A DNA stretch of 64,000 nucleotides from Sutcliffiella rhizosphaerae (lineage in GTDB: Bacteria; Bacillota; Bacilli; Bacillales; Bacillaceae_I), in assembly GCF_917563925.1 (NCBI RefSeq), contig NZ_CAKJTJ010000006.1, forward strand, positions 62,001 through 126,000, written 5' to 3'. How positions within the stretch are numbered: the stretch's first letter is position 1; every line of letters starts with the position of its first letter. Both the position numbers and the translations under genes were made by a program. The notes beneath the pieces were generated by a model. It was not told where the DNA came from and searched no databases. It saw only the letters and a list, made by a program, of their open reading frames with translations. Of the stretch, positions 36,581-45,711 are shown piece by piece.

Positions 36581-38605
36581 ATGAAGCGCATTTTCATAGG
36601 CTTATTGACTGTTTGGTTATTCCTTCTTTCTCCTATGCAATCCTTTGCTTCGCTGTCTGTTCCATATAAGACACAAACTATTTCCACAGAAGGGGATAAC
36701 ATTGAAACACAAACCGCTTATATCCCAGTTGGATTGTTTGGAAGTACGAGTGCGATTGTTAATCCAGAAGATATATATATTGATAATAATAACCATGTCT
36801 ATGTGGCCGATTCTGGTACAAAAACAGTAACAAAATTTGATGAGAACGGCAGGAAATTATTAGAGGTGGGGGAAGGCATCCTACAAATGCCAACAGGAGT
36901 ATTTGTAGATGAAGAGCAGCAAATCTATGTAGCCGATTACACAAATGAAAAGGCATATCGCTTTTCACAGGATGGGGAATTGCTACAGGAATACGCTCGG
37001 CCAGAATCACCGCTATTTGGAACAAGAACTCCATATAAGCCACAAAAGATTTCCGTGGATAAAAGAGGAAATCTCTACATCATCGGTGAAGGTTCAACAA
37101 ACGGTATCATTCAGTTAGCGCAGGACGGTAATTTTCTTGGATTTTTTGGTGTAAACCGAACACGTCCTTCACTAATGTCGATCGTTCAAGATACCTTAAC
37201 TACTGATCGTCAACGCTCTAACATGTTTTTGCGTGTCCCACCGGCACCAACTAATATTGCAATAGACGAAAAGGGTCTTGTATATACGGTTACTGCAGGA
37301 ACAACCTTTGAAACGGTTAGAAAATTAAACATATCAGGTGGTAACATATTCTGGCCAGAGATTTTGGAGTCTTCTAATTTACGCGATATTACCATTGGTC
37401 CACTTGGAAACTTTTTTGTAATTAGTAGTAGCGGTCAAATTACGGAGTTTGATAGCTTTGGTAACATTCTCTTCATCTTTGGTGGAAAAGATGACGGAAC
37501 GAACCGCCTTGGATTGTTTATGGATCCAACAGGGATTGCTACAGACAATTTAGGGAGACTTTTTGTTACAGATAGTGAACAAGGAACGATACAACTTTTT
37601 GAACCAACTGCTTTCGCAGAGATGCTGCACGGTGGAATAGCTCTATATGCGGAGGGTAAATACGTAGAGAGTGAAAAGTATTGGAGTGAAGTTCTTCGCT
37701 TAAACTCTTCTATCGGTCTAGCACATTATGCGATGGGAGAAGCTTATTATAAGCAGCAAGAATACGAAAAGGCACTAGAATCCTTCGAGCTTGTTGGGAG
37801 CGTGTACGGCTATTCGGATTCCTTTTGGGAAATACGTAACGAGTGGATGAATGAAAACTTGGCCTTAGTATTTGCCATCCTAATAGGGTTGTTTGCCATT
37901 CGTGCTTCCGTTCTATTCATTGATAAGAAAAAAGGAATTCTAGATCCAGCGCGAAAAAAATGGCAGACATGGAAGGAGTATAAACTTTTACGAGAGTTAC
38001 TGTTTCTTGGGAAGTTTTTACGCCATCCAATAGATAGCTTTTATTATATTAAGCGACAAAGAAGAGTGTCTGTCTTATCGGCAACCATTCTCTATTTTAT
38101 CTTTTTTATAGTGTATCTAATTATGAAGTATTTCACCGGATTTATTTTTAGAGGTGGAATTACCTTCGAACAAATAAACTTTGGGCTAGAGCTTATAACG
38201 CTTTTCGCCCCAATACTTCTCTTTATCGTTGCAAATTATTTAGTTAGTACAATTAATGACGGAGAAGGGAAATTTTCCGATATTTACATAGGTACCATTT
38301 ATTCATTGGCACCTATCATTCTATTCCTTATACCAATTACATTGATGTCCAATGTTTTGACAATGAACGAATATTTCTTGTACGTATTCTCCATGCAAGT
38401 GATGGTAGGTTGGTCCTTAGTGATTCTCTTTATTATGATTAAAGAAATTCACGCATTTGAGTTCTGGGAAACTGTGAGAAATATACTCGTAACCATTTTC
38501 TGTATGATTATCATCGTATTAGTATGCTTTATTGTCTATGTATTAATGGATCAGGTAATTGATTTTGTAACGGCAATCATTCAGGAGGTGATTCTCCGTG
38601 TATAA
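36581..38605 (+). CDS. NHL beta-propeller, TPR and Yip1-domain membrane protein
   Basis: The 674-residue protein has a signal peptide (residues 1-24), then six NHL-type blades from about 55 to 345 (for example DNNNHVYVADSGTKTVTKFD, DEEQQIYVADYTNEKAYRFS and DKRGNLYIIGEGS). A TPR pair follows (about 350-410), then a membrane helix near 427-445 and a Yip1-like domain with about five helices to the end. The propeller and TPR should face outside. It lies between permease pairs and overlaps the DUF5696 gene by 8 bases. I know of no assigned function; a platform that holds the non-lipidated binding protein and the DUF5696 protein at the membrane is my inference. Confidence 0.75.
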   Translation: MKRIFIGLLTVWLFLLSPMQSFASLSVPYKTQTISTEGDNIETQTAYIPVGLFGSTSAIVNPEDIYIDNNNHVYVADSGTKTVTKFDENGRKLLEVGEGILQMPTGVFVDEEQQIYVADYTNEKAYRFSQDGELLQEYARPESPLFGTRTPYKPQKISVDKRGNLYIIGEGSTNGIIQLAQDGNFLGFFGVNRTRPSLMSIVQDTLTTDRQRSNMFLRVPPAPTNIAIDEKGLVYTVTAGTTFETVRKLNISGGNIFWPEILESSNLRDITIGPLGNFFVISSSGQITEFDSFGNILFIFGGKDDGTNRLGLFMDPTGIATDNLGRLFVTDSEQGTIQLFEPTAFAEMLHGGIALYAEGKYVESEKYWSEVLRLNSSIGLAHYAMGEAYYKQQEYEKALESFELVGSVYGYSDSFWEIRNEWMNENLALVFAILIGLFAIRASVLFIDKKKGILDPARKKWQTWKEYKLLRELLFLGKFLRHPIDSFYYIKRQRRVSVLSATILYFIFFIVYLIMKYFTGFIFRGGITFEQINFGLELITLFAPILLFIVANYLVSTINDGEGKFSDIYIGTIYSLAPIILFLIPITLMSNVLTMNEYFLYVFSMQVMVGWSLVILFIMIKEIHAFEFWETVRNILVTIFCMIIIVLVCFIVYVLMDQVIDFVTAIIQEVILRV

Positions 38606-40859
38606 AAAATTATTTTTAATATTACTAATTGCCATAATCCCAATTCATGCGCTTGCAGAATCGTTAACAACCACAGAAGAATTGGAAGAGATTGAAGTAG
38701 AAACTGAGCTTGGAGAAGAAACCCTCCGCTTTGATTCCAATCAGTTCACGCAGCCTGAAAAAGAGAACAAACCTTTACCAGAAGGAACATTGGAAGGCTT
38801 TACATTAGTAACCGAAAATGATCAGCTTGCTCTATATGTGCAAGAAGAGTCCTTAGCACTAAAGATTCAAAATAAAGAAACAGATTACATTTGGAACTCA
38901 GGTCTCGACAATTCGGAGAACTATCGTCTGAATAATACATGGACGGATATGGTTCAATCTGCTGTAACTATTGATTATTTAGACCGCAGAGGTAACTTAA
39001 AAACGGAAAGTATCCTGACAGAGGATTCCAAGCCAGAAATACAAATGCATGAAAATGGCTTTACAGCGAAAATAAAATTTAAGACGGCAAGTATTGATGT
39101 GGAACTAAGTGTCACGCTTGAAGAAGATAATATCATCATTGACGTACCAAGTGGCGGAGTAGAGGATGGAACATACAACAAGATTGTGTCTATGAAAGTC
39201 TATCCATTCCTTGGAGCTGCACATATGGACGATATAAGCGGTTATCTCTTCATTCCAGATGGTAGCGGTGCACTGATGAGATTTGAAAGAAGTGCATACC
39301 GCTCTGATACACCATTTATTGGAGCAATTTATGGGGAGGATGAAGGATTCTCGAGGCCAAAAAGCTCAGAGGATGAATTTACTTTTCCAGCTCAAGCTAT
39401 ATCCGTTCCAGTATATGGAGCGGTACATGGAGTAAAACAAAATGCCTTCCTTACTTCCATCGAAGAGGGACAAAGTTACGGACAAGTATTAGCTTATCCC
39501 TCTGGGGCATCCACTGATTTTTTCTGGGTGACGTCGGAATATCAATATCGTTTTAACTATTTTCAACCAACAAGTAAGAGCATGGGCGGCTTTAACGTCT
39601 ATCAGCCTGAAAAAAACGACTTTAATATTAAACAAAAAGTGATGTTCCTCCAAGGAGAAGAAGCAGACTATGTAGGGATGGCTAATCGCTACCAGCAGCA
39701 CTTAGAAGCGCAACAGATCCTTGAGAAAAATAATCAGGATGTTATGGATATTCGCCTTGAATTTCTTGGTGGCGAAACAAAGAAAGGGTTAATATGGAAT
39801 TCCGTTCTTCCAATGACACCACTTCAAGATATCCCGGAATTTGTGGATGAACTTCAGCAAAACAATGTGGACAATATGCACATTGTTTATCGCGGCTGGA
39901 CAAAAGGTGGATTAACAGGCACATTACCACAAAAATTCCCGATTGAAAGGAAGCTGGGTGGTAAAGGTGATTTGGAAGATACCATTGCATTATTAAGTGA
40001 GAAAAACATTCCATTTTATCTGCACTCAGATTTTACTACAGCATTTGATGGAGCATCTGGATTCTCAGGTAGCAAGGATGTCGCAAAGAAAATTAACTCG
40101 CAGCCTATTACCAAGAATCAATTCGGATATGGAAGCAACTATTTAAGTCCGAAAAAATCATTAGAAATGGCGAAAAAGGATTTAGTTGATTTCCTTGATC
40201 ATGGAGTAACCAATATTGCTCTTGAAACAACTGGAAATAAGCTGTTTTCTGATTTTAATAGAGGCCTGTCTTCTTCAAGAGAAGAGATGATAAATATTTA
40301 TCAGGAACTGTTTACTCTCTATCAAGAAGGAGAAAGTGAATTATCCTTCTATCGTCCGAACAATTACGCATGGGAGTATATGGAGCGCTATCTTGATATG
40401 CCTATGTACTCATCTAACTATATGTTTGTAACAGACACAGTACCGTTTTTGCAAATTGTCTTAAAAGGCTATGTTCCTTTCTATGCAAACTTTTCTAACT
40501 TCTCTCATAACCCGAAGGAAGAAGTATTGCGAATGATTGAGTTTGGTGCCTATCCATCCTTTTACCTGACAAGTGAATCTGCACAGTTATTAATGAAAAC
40601 CCCTTCTAGAGGATTGTATACTTCGGAGTTTGATATTTGGAAGGAAGAAGTAATTAACCAATATACAATGGTCAAAGAAAGTCTTGGAACAGTGGAAAAT
40701 GCGTCGATTTCAGATCGAGTAGTCCATCAACCAGGAGTTTCAGAAGTGGTGTATGACAATGGTGTCACTATTATTGTGAATTATACAGATGCAGACGTCA
40801 CCATCAACGGACAAACAATTGAAGCAACATCATTTGAAGTTTCAGAAAGGGGGAATTAA
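38598..40859 (+). CDS. DUF5696-type secreted glycosidase-like protein
   Basis: The 753-residue protein has a signal peptide (cleavage after ALA near residue 20) and no lipobox. It reads as an N-terminal beta-supersandwich (about 55-360: WNSGLDNSENYRLNNTWTDM, YLFIPDGSGALMRFE), a TIM-barrel-like middle (about 375-640: DIRLEFLGGETKKGLIWNSV, MHIVYRGWTKGG, IPFYLHSDFTTAFDG, LDHGVTNIALETTGNKLFSD, SFYRPNNYAWEYMERY) and a small C-terminal beta domain (VVYDNGVTIIVNYTD). This order resembles GH101/GH129-like glycosidases. GTG 38598 follows CAGGAGGTG. I infer a surface glycanase or binding protein for the island substrate; no activity is known to me. Confidence 0.7.
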   Translation: MYKKLFLILLIAIIPIHALAESLTTTEELEEIEVETELGEETLRFDSNQFTQPEKENKPLPEGTLEGFTLVTENDQLALYVQEESLALKIQNKETDYIWNSGLDNSENYRLNNTWTDMVQSAVTIDYLDRRGNLKTESILTEDSKPEIQMHENGFTAKIKFKTASIDVELSVTLEEDNIIIDVPSGGVEDGTYNKIVSMKVYPFLGAAHMDDISGYLFIPDGSGALMRFERSAYRSDTPFIGAIYGEDEGFSRPKSSEDEFTFPAQAISVPVYGAVHGVKQNAFLTSIEEGQSYGQVLAYPSGASTDFFWVTSEYQYRFNYFQPTSKSMGGFNVYQPEKNDFNIKQKVMFLQGEEADYVGMANRYQQHLEAQQILEKNNQDVMDIRLEFLGGETKKGLIWNSVLPMTPLQDIPEFVDELQQNNVDNMHIVYRGWTKGGLTGTLPQKFPIERKLGGKGDLEDTIALLSEKNIPFYLHSDFTTAFDGASGFSGSKDVAKKINSQPITKNQFGYGSNYLSPKKSLEMAKKDLVDFLDHGVTNIALETTGNKLFSDFNRGLSSSREEMINIYQELFTLYQEGESELSFYRPNNYAWEYMERYLDMPMYSSNYMFVTDTVPFLQIVLKGYVPFYANFSNFSHNPKEEVLRMIEFGAYPSFYLTSESAQLLMKTPSRGLYTSEFDIWKEEVINQYTMVKESLGTVENASISDRVVHQPGVSEVVYDNGVTIIVNYTDADVTINGQTIEATSFEVSERGN

Positions 40860-40861
40860 GC

Positions 40862-41725
40862 ATGAAACAGCTATCCATGCGCTCTAAGAACAGTCTAACT
40901 GGATTACTATTCATCTCACCATGGATTATTGGGTTTCTACTTTTTACTGCTTACCCCCTATTCTATTCTTTATATTTAAGTTTTCATCAAGTACGGATTA
41001 CGACTCAAGGTATTCAGACAAAATTTGTGAAGTTTGATAACTTCGAGTATGCGTTTGCGGTGGATGCACTGTTTACACAAAAACTTTTGACATTTATACA
41101 GGAGCTTGTCTTATCTGTACCTATAATTATCGTATTCTCGTTAATTATAGCCCTATTGTTAAATCAACCTATTCGCTTTCGTAATTTTTTCCGGATGATC
41201 TTTTTCCTTCCGGTTATTATTGCAAGTGGTCCGGTAATTAATGAGTTAATTTCACAAGGTGTTACTTCTCTTCCTTCTATAAAGGAATATGCGGTGTTTG
41301 AAACGATGCTTTCAACAGATAGCTTTTTTAGTAAAGTCATCTTGTACTTAATGGACAACTTAATTATCATTCTATGGTTTTCAGGAGTACAGTTCTTAAT
41401 CTTCTTAGCTGCCCTGCAGAAGATTGACAAACAGGTATATGAAGCTGCAAAAATTGATGGAGCATCTAACTGGGAGTGTTTCTGGAAAGTAACCTTGCCA
41501 AGCATTTTCCCGATGATTGTTGTAAACACAGTTTACACAATTGTTACGTTCTCTATCTTTTCATTGAATCCTGTCATAGAGCATATTCAAAGCAATATGT
41601 TCCAAATTAACACTGGATTTGGCTATGCTTCCGCCTTGTCTTGGATCTACTTCTTATTAATTGCAGCAGCTTTGGCTATTTCAGTGGGACTATTAACAGT
41701 ACGAGGTAAGAAAAATTATGCGTAG
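40862..41725 (+). CDS. Carbohydrate ABC transporter permease (MalF-like), second pair
   Basis: The 287-residue permease shows LLFISPWIIGFLLFTAYPLF, SFHQVRITTQGI and the EAA loop YEAAKIDGASNWECFWKVTL. It starts two bases after the DUF5696 stop behind AAAGGGGG. It pairs with the permease at 41740. The two pairs in this island are not close copies of each other, so two importers, or one mosaic importer, are possible. Confidence 0.9.
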   Translation: MKQLSMRSKNSLTGLLFISPWIIGFLLFTAYPLFYSLYLSFHQVRITTQGIQTKFVKFDNFEYAFAVDALFTQKLLTFIQELVLSVPIIIVFSLIIALLLNQPIRFRNFFRMIFFLPVIIASGPVINELISQGVTSLPSIKEYAVFETMLSTDSFFSKVILYLMDNLIIILWFSGVQFLIFLAALQKIDKQVYEAAKIDGASNWECFWKVTLPSIFPMIVVNTVYTIVTFSIFSLNPVIEHIQSNMFQINTGFGYASALSWIYFLLIAAALAISVGLLTVRGKKNYA

Positions 41726-41739
41726 AGGAGGTCGGTATC

Positions 41740-42696
41740 ATGGCTAGCGAATTGCTGACAAATCGTAAAGGAAAAGGTACTGCTATCGTAACCAGATTGA
41801 AAAAGTTCGCTTTCGGAATGAAAGGGAACGACGGCCTTCTTTATAAGCTCTTTATTTATGGATTGTTAATCGGTATCGGTTTTGTATACTTATTTCCGTT
41901 GCTGTACATGATTTCTTACAGCTTGAAGAGTTTGGATGATATATTAAATCCTTTGGTCAACTGGATTCCGACACAAGTTTATTTAGATAATTATGAATCA
42001 GCGTATAAAGTATTGAAATTTTTACCTACCCTTGCAGAGTCATTATATGTAACGGTAATACCTGCTATTGTTCAAACCGCGGTCTGTGCAGTTATTGGAT
42101 ACGGATTTGCTCGATTTGAATTTCCGTTTAAGAAAACGATGTTTGTGCTAGTGCTTGCTACATTCGTTATTCCACCGCAAGTGACAGTTATCCCTCGTTA
42201 CGTGTTCTTTAATGAACTTGGGATATTAGGAAGCATCCAATCGTTTCTCTTTCCTGCTCTGTTAGGACAAGGAATCAACAGTGCTATTTTTATTCTGATT
42301 TTCTATCAGTTCTTTAAAATGATGCCAAAAGCATTAGAAGAAGCAGCACAGCTTGATGGTGCGGGTTACTTACGTATATTTTTCACCTTGGCTTTACCGA
42401 TGGCTGCACCGGCAATCATCATTTCGTTCCTATTCTCCTTTGTATGGTATTGGAACGAAACATATTTAGCTGCCATCTATTTTGGTAATTCTCTCACAAC
42501 ACTGCCACTAGAGTTGCAGAAGTTTGTAGCGACTTATCAACAAATGTATCCACAAAGTGGAGATACTTCTGAAATAAATGAAGGTATTAATATGGCAGGT
42601 ACAGTTATGACCATACTGCCGATGCTTGTTGTTTACGCAATCACACAACGTTGGTTCGTGGAAGGTGTGGACCGCTCCGGTATTGCTGGGGAATAA
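41740..42696 (+). CDS. Carbohydrate ABC transporter permease (MalG-like), second pair
   Basis: The 318-residue permease has a cytoplasmic N-terminal extension of about 35 residues, FVYLFPLLYMISYSLKS, and the EAA loop EEAAQLDGAGYLRIFFTLAL. AGAGGAGGT precedes ATG 41740. It ends the first block of the island; repeats follow before the GH3 gene. Confidence 0.9.
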   Translation: MASELLTNRKGKGTAIVTRLKKFAFGMKGNDGLLYKLFIYGLLIGIGFVYLFPLLYMISYSLKSLDDILNPLVNWIPTQVYLDNYESAYKVLKFLPTLAESLYVTVIPAIVQTAVCAVIGYGFARFEFPFKKTMFVLVLATFVIPPQVTVIPRYVFFNELGILGSIQSFLFPALLGQGINSAIFILIFYQFFKMMPKALEEAAQLDGAGYLRIFFTLALPMAAPAIIISFLFSFVWYWNETYLAAIYFGNSLTTLPLELQKFVATYQQMYPQSGDTSEINEGINMAGTVMTILPMLVVYAITQRWFVEGVDRSGIAGE

Positions 42697-42730
42697 TGAT
42701 ATTTAGTAAGATGCTTTTCTTGTATAATTA

Positions 42731-42828
42731 GCTGTTTATTGAAGCAAAAGGTGTAGACTTCAGCGAGTAGAAGTAGAAGGCTCAAGACCGCCTCGAAGAA
42801 TGTGAAGCCTTTTGCGAAGATAAACCGC
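42731..42828. repeat. Long imperfect hairpin repeat
   Basis: GCTGTTTATTGAAGCAAAAGG and CCTTTTGCGAAGATAAACCGC form an imperfect 21-bp stem enclosing about 56 bases. It resembles the widespread Bacillus palindromic repeat with GCTGTTGATT ends; a short relative is at 45620. Confidence 0.6.
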
Positions 42829-42836
42829 GTCGTTTT

Positions 42837-43060
42837 ATAGTTAGGCTCTTTTCTAAAAGATTGTTGCAAGTAACCGGTAAAAAGTCGGGTTCTGGACTTT
42901 TTACTAGAAAAGTCGGGTTCTGGACTTTTTACGTGCATGTTCAGTGAAAACATGTCCTTTTAACTGAAACTACATGCAGGAAAAGAGCACGATAGTAACG
43001 ATTATACGAGTATCTAATAAAGTTCGTAAAACTAACAAAGTTTGCGAAAACGGCCTATAG
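42837..43060. repeat. MITE-like repeat, copy B
   Basis: This copy runs from TATAGTTAGGCTCTTTTCT to GTTTGCGAAAACGGCCTATA. It differs from the adjacent copy C mainly by an extra AGTCGGGTTCTGGACTTTTT repeat unit, so the hairpin is duplicated. It shares the TATAG junction with copy C. Confidence 0.85.
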
Positions 43061-43253
43061 TTAGGCTCTTTTCTAAAAGATTGTTGCAAGTAACCGGTAA
43101 AAAGTCGGGTTCTGGACTTTTTACGTGCATGTTCAGTGAAAACTTGTCCTTTTAAATGAAACTAGATGCAGGAAAAGAGCACGACAGTAACGATTATAAC
43201 GAGTATCTATTAAAGTTCGTAAAAGCAACAAAGTTTGCGAAAACGGCCTATAC
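43056..43253. repeat. MITE-like repeat, copy C
   Basis: This direct neighbour of copy B is about 90% identical to it by eye. It has GTAAAAAGTC-N8-GACTTTTTAC and imperfect terminal inverted repeats (left TATAGTTAGGCTCTTTTC, right end reverse complement TATAGGCCGTTTTCGC). Confidence 0.85.
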
Positions 43254-43312
43254 TTATTTACTTGGAAAAAGAGCCGTTTGACAAGGCTTGAAGGTTCTTA
43301 TCGAAAGAAATA

Positions 43313-43322
43313 GAAACGTTTC
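43313..43322. promoter_or_regulatory. LacI-type operator upstream of GH3
   Basis: GAAACGTTTC palindrome in the leader of the GH3 gene, followed 55 bases later by a second site. Confidence 0.75.
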
Positions 43323-43377
43323 GACATTATTGTGGAAAATTTTCATTTTGTAGTTAATTTTACTCATATTATTTAGT

Positions 43378-43388
43378 GAAAACGTTTC
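43378..43388. promoter_or_regulatory. LacI-type operator variant upstream of GH3
   Basis: GAAAACGTTTC keeps the AAACGTTT core and lies 36 bases before the GH3 start. Confidence 0.6.
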
Positions 43389-43423
43389 GTTTGGTGAATG
43401 TAAAACTGGGGAGGTTACCAGGG

Positions 43424-45583
43424 ATGGAAAAAAACATGGAAAATCTTTTAGAGCAAATGACCTTAGAGGAAAAAATAGCACAGCTAATGCAGCTGGCGAC
43501 ATTCTTTTATAAAGGTGCAGCAGGTGATGGAGAAATAACAGGACCACTTGAAGATATGGGAATTACCAATGAAGTGGTGCAAAATAGTGGATCTGTTCTA
43601 GGTGCATCTGGTGCCAAAGAAGTATCTAACATTCAAAAAGAACATCTCGCTGACAACCGCCTTGGGATCCCATTATTGATGATGGCTGATATTGTACATG
43701 GATTTAAAACCATTTTCCCGGTACCACTTGCAATAGGTTGCTCATGGGATCAAGAACTTGCAGAGAAAAGTGCGGAGATAGCTGCAAAAGAAGCTTCCGT
43801 ATCTGGTGTTCATGTAACCTTTGCTCCAATGGTAGATTTGGTTCGTGATCCAAGATGGGGAAGAGTAATGGAATCAACTGGAGAGGATCCATTCTTGAAC
43901 GCAGTATTTGCAAAGGCGTTTGTGAGAGGTTTCCAAGGAGACGATTTGACTCATGACCACTTTCGGGTTGCCGCATGTGTGAAGCATTTTGCCGCATATG
44001 GCGCACCAGAAGGCGGTAGAGATTATAACACGGTGAACATGTCGGAAAGACAGCTTCTCGAATCCTATCTTCCAGCTTATAAAGCTGCCCTTGATGAAGG
44101 CTGTGAAATGGTAATGACAGCTTTCAATACAGTGGATGGTATACCGGCATCAGGTAATAAAAAGCTTATGAGAGATCTTCTCCGCGACGAATGGGGCTTT
44201 GATGGTGTCATCATCTCTGATTGGGGAGCTGTGAAAGAACTTATTCCACACGGAGTTGCTGAAGATGAAAGAGAAGCTGCAAAAAAGGCTTTAGAAGCTG
44301 GTGTAGACATTGAAATGATGACAGCTTGCTATGCAAAAAGTTTGCAAGAGCTAGTGGAAAGCGGAGAGATGTCAGAATCACTAATAGATGAGTCTGTTTT
44401 ACGAATTCTTCAATTAAAAAACAAACTAGGGCTTTTTGAGAATCCATATAGAGGTACAAGTGAAGAGCTAGAAGAAGAACTAATCATGTCTACAGAGCAC
44501 CGAAAAGTGGCGAAGGAACTTGCTGTAAAATCGTGCGTTCTTTTGAAGAATGAAAATGTTCTTCCTTTAAAGAAAAACCAGAAAGTCGCAATTGTCGGAC
44601 CGTTTGCAACGAACGGAGATGTCCTTGGTCCATGGTCATGGCATGGCTCCCGAGATGATGCAGTGAAAGTCTATGATGGGTTTTTAACGAAAACAGCAGC
44701 TTCCAATATCACAGTCGCAAAAGGATCTGACATTGAAACTGTAACAGAGGATCAACTTACTGAAGCAGTGAATGCTGCTAAAGATGCTGATGTTATTGTT
44801 CTAGCAGTTGGAGAAGAGTCGGAAATGAGTGGAGAAGGTGGCTGCAGAGCGGACATAAAGCTTCCTGAAGCGCAATTGACTTTAATTCAAAAAATGAAAG
44901 AGCTTGATAAACCTTTAGTAACAGTCCTTTTTAATGGTAGACCTTTAGATCTTCACGGCATTATCGATCAAACAGATGCGGTTTTAGAAGCTTGGTACCC
45001 AGGAACTGAAGCAGGGCATGCGATTGCCGATCTTTTATATGGTGACGCGAACCCTTCTGGAAGATTGAGCATGTCCTTCCCATATTCCGTTGGTCAAGTA
45101 CCTGTTTACTATAATTGCTTCAACACTGGTCGCCCGCAAGGAGACGACAAGCAGGAGAGATATGTAACGCATTATCTTGATATTCCAAATGAACCGTTAT
45201 TGCCATTTGGATATGGATTAAGCTATACGACCTTTGCGTACAGCGAGGTTAGTCTCTCTTCTGAAAAATTATCAGGTGACAGTGAGATTAAGGCTTCTGT
45301 CCATGTAACGAATACTGGAAATGTAGCAGGTGAGGAAACTGTACAATTTTACATTCGTGATATTGCAGGGGAAGTCGTGAGACCACTCCGGGAGTTAAAG
45401 GGCTACGAGAAAATAATGCTAAATCCAGGGGAGACGAAAGTTGTAACCTTCACTATTACGGAAGAGCAGCTCCGCTATTATCATTCAGATCTTTCTTTTA
45501 CAAGTGATAATGGAGCATTCCAAGCACTTATCGGTCCTAATAGTAATGACTTAGCAATAGGCAATTTTTATCTGAAAAAGTGA
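43424..45583 (+). CDS. GH3 beta-glucosidase
   Basis: The 719-residue cytoplasmic enzyme (no signal peptide) hydrolyses beta-glucosides from the non-reducing end. The catalytic nucleophile is the Asp of GFDGVIISDWGAV near residue 265. Other family marks are GEDPFLNAVFAKAFVRGFQG, KHFAAYGAPEGGRDYN, the C-terminal domain GEESEMSGEGGCRADIKLP near 463 and the fibronectin-like end (NTGNVAGEETVQFYIRD). ATG 43424 follows GGGGAGG; the upstream frame from 43376 starts inside an operator. It has two LacI-type sites and is followed by the GH94 gene. The pair matches the Listeria innocua arrangement of GH3 and 1,2-beta-oligoglucan phosphorylase, as I recall it. Confidence 0.93.
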   Translation: MEKNMENLLEQMTLEEKIAQLMQLATFFYKGAAGDGEITGPLEDMGITNEVVQNSGSVLGASGAKEVSNIQKEHLADNRLGIPLLMMADIVHGFKTIFPVPLAIGCSWDQELAEKSAEIAAKEASVSGVHVTFAPMVDLVRDPRWGRVMESTGEDPFLNAVFAKAFVRGFQGDDLTHDHFRVAACVKHFAAYGAPEGGRDYNTVNMSERQLLESYLPAYKAALDEGCEMVMTAFNTVDGIPASGNKKLMRDLLRDEWGFDGVIISDWGAVKELIPHGVAEDEREAAKKALEAGVDIEMMTACYAKSLQELVESGEMSESLIDESVLRILQLKNKLGLFENPYRGTSEELEEELIMSTEHRKVAKELAVKSCVLLKNENVLPLKKNQKVAIVGPFATNGDVLGPWSWHGSRDDAVKVYDGFLTKTAASNITVAKGSDIETVTEDQLTEAVNAAKDADVIVLAVGEESEMSGEGGCRADIKLPEAQLTLIQKMKELDKPLVTVLFNGRPLDLHGIIDQTDAVLEAWYPGTEAGHAIADLLYGDANPSGRLSMSFPYSVGQVPVYYNCFNTGRPQGDDKQERYVTHYLDIPNEPLLPFGYGLSYTTFAYSEVSLSSEKLSGDSEIKASVHVTNTGNVAGEETVQFYIRDIAGEVVRPLRELKGYEKIMLNPGETKVVTFTITEEQLRYYHSDLSFTSDNGAFQALIGPNSNDLAIGNFYLKK

Positions 45584-45619
45584 CTCTGTTAGTAAATAGA
45601 GTTGATTTATAGATACCTA

Positions 45620-45654
45620 GCTGTTGATTGAAGCTTAGTGCGAAAATCAACAGC
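45620..45654 (+). repeat. Short hairpin between GH3 and GH94 genes
   Basis: GCTGTTGATT and AATCAACAGC form a perfect 10-bp stem around a 15-base loop. There is no T-run, so it is more likely a repeat remnant or RNA-processing site than a terminator. Confidence 0.6.
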
Positions 45655-45711
45655 GGTGTTTAACAGAGCAAAGTAATAAACATGCAAGAATAAAAGGAGG
45701 ACAACGGGACA

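Noticed and set aside
42633-42953. 106-residue open frame on the minus strand
   Set aside because: It crosses a permease 3' end and two repeats.
45620-45654. Terminator between GH3 and GH94
   Set aside because: The stem is perfect but no T-run follows and the loop is 15 bases, so read-through is likely.
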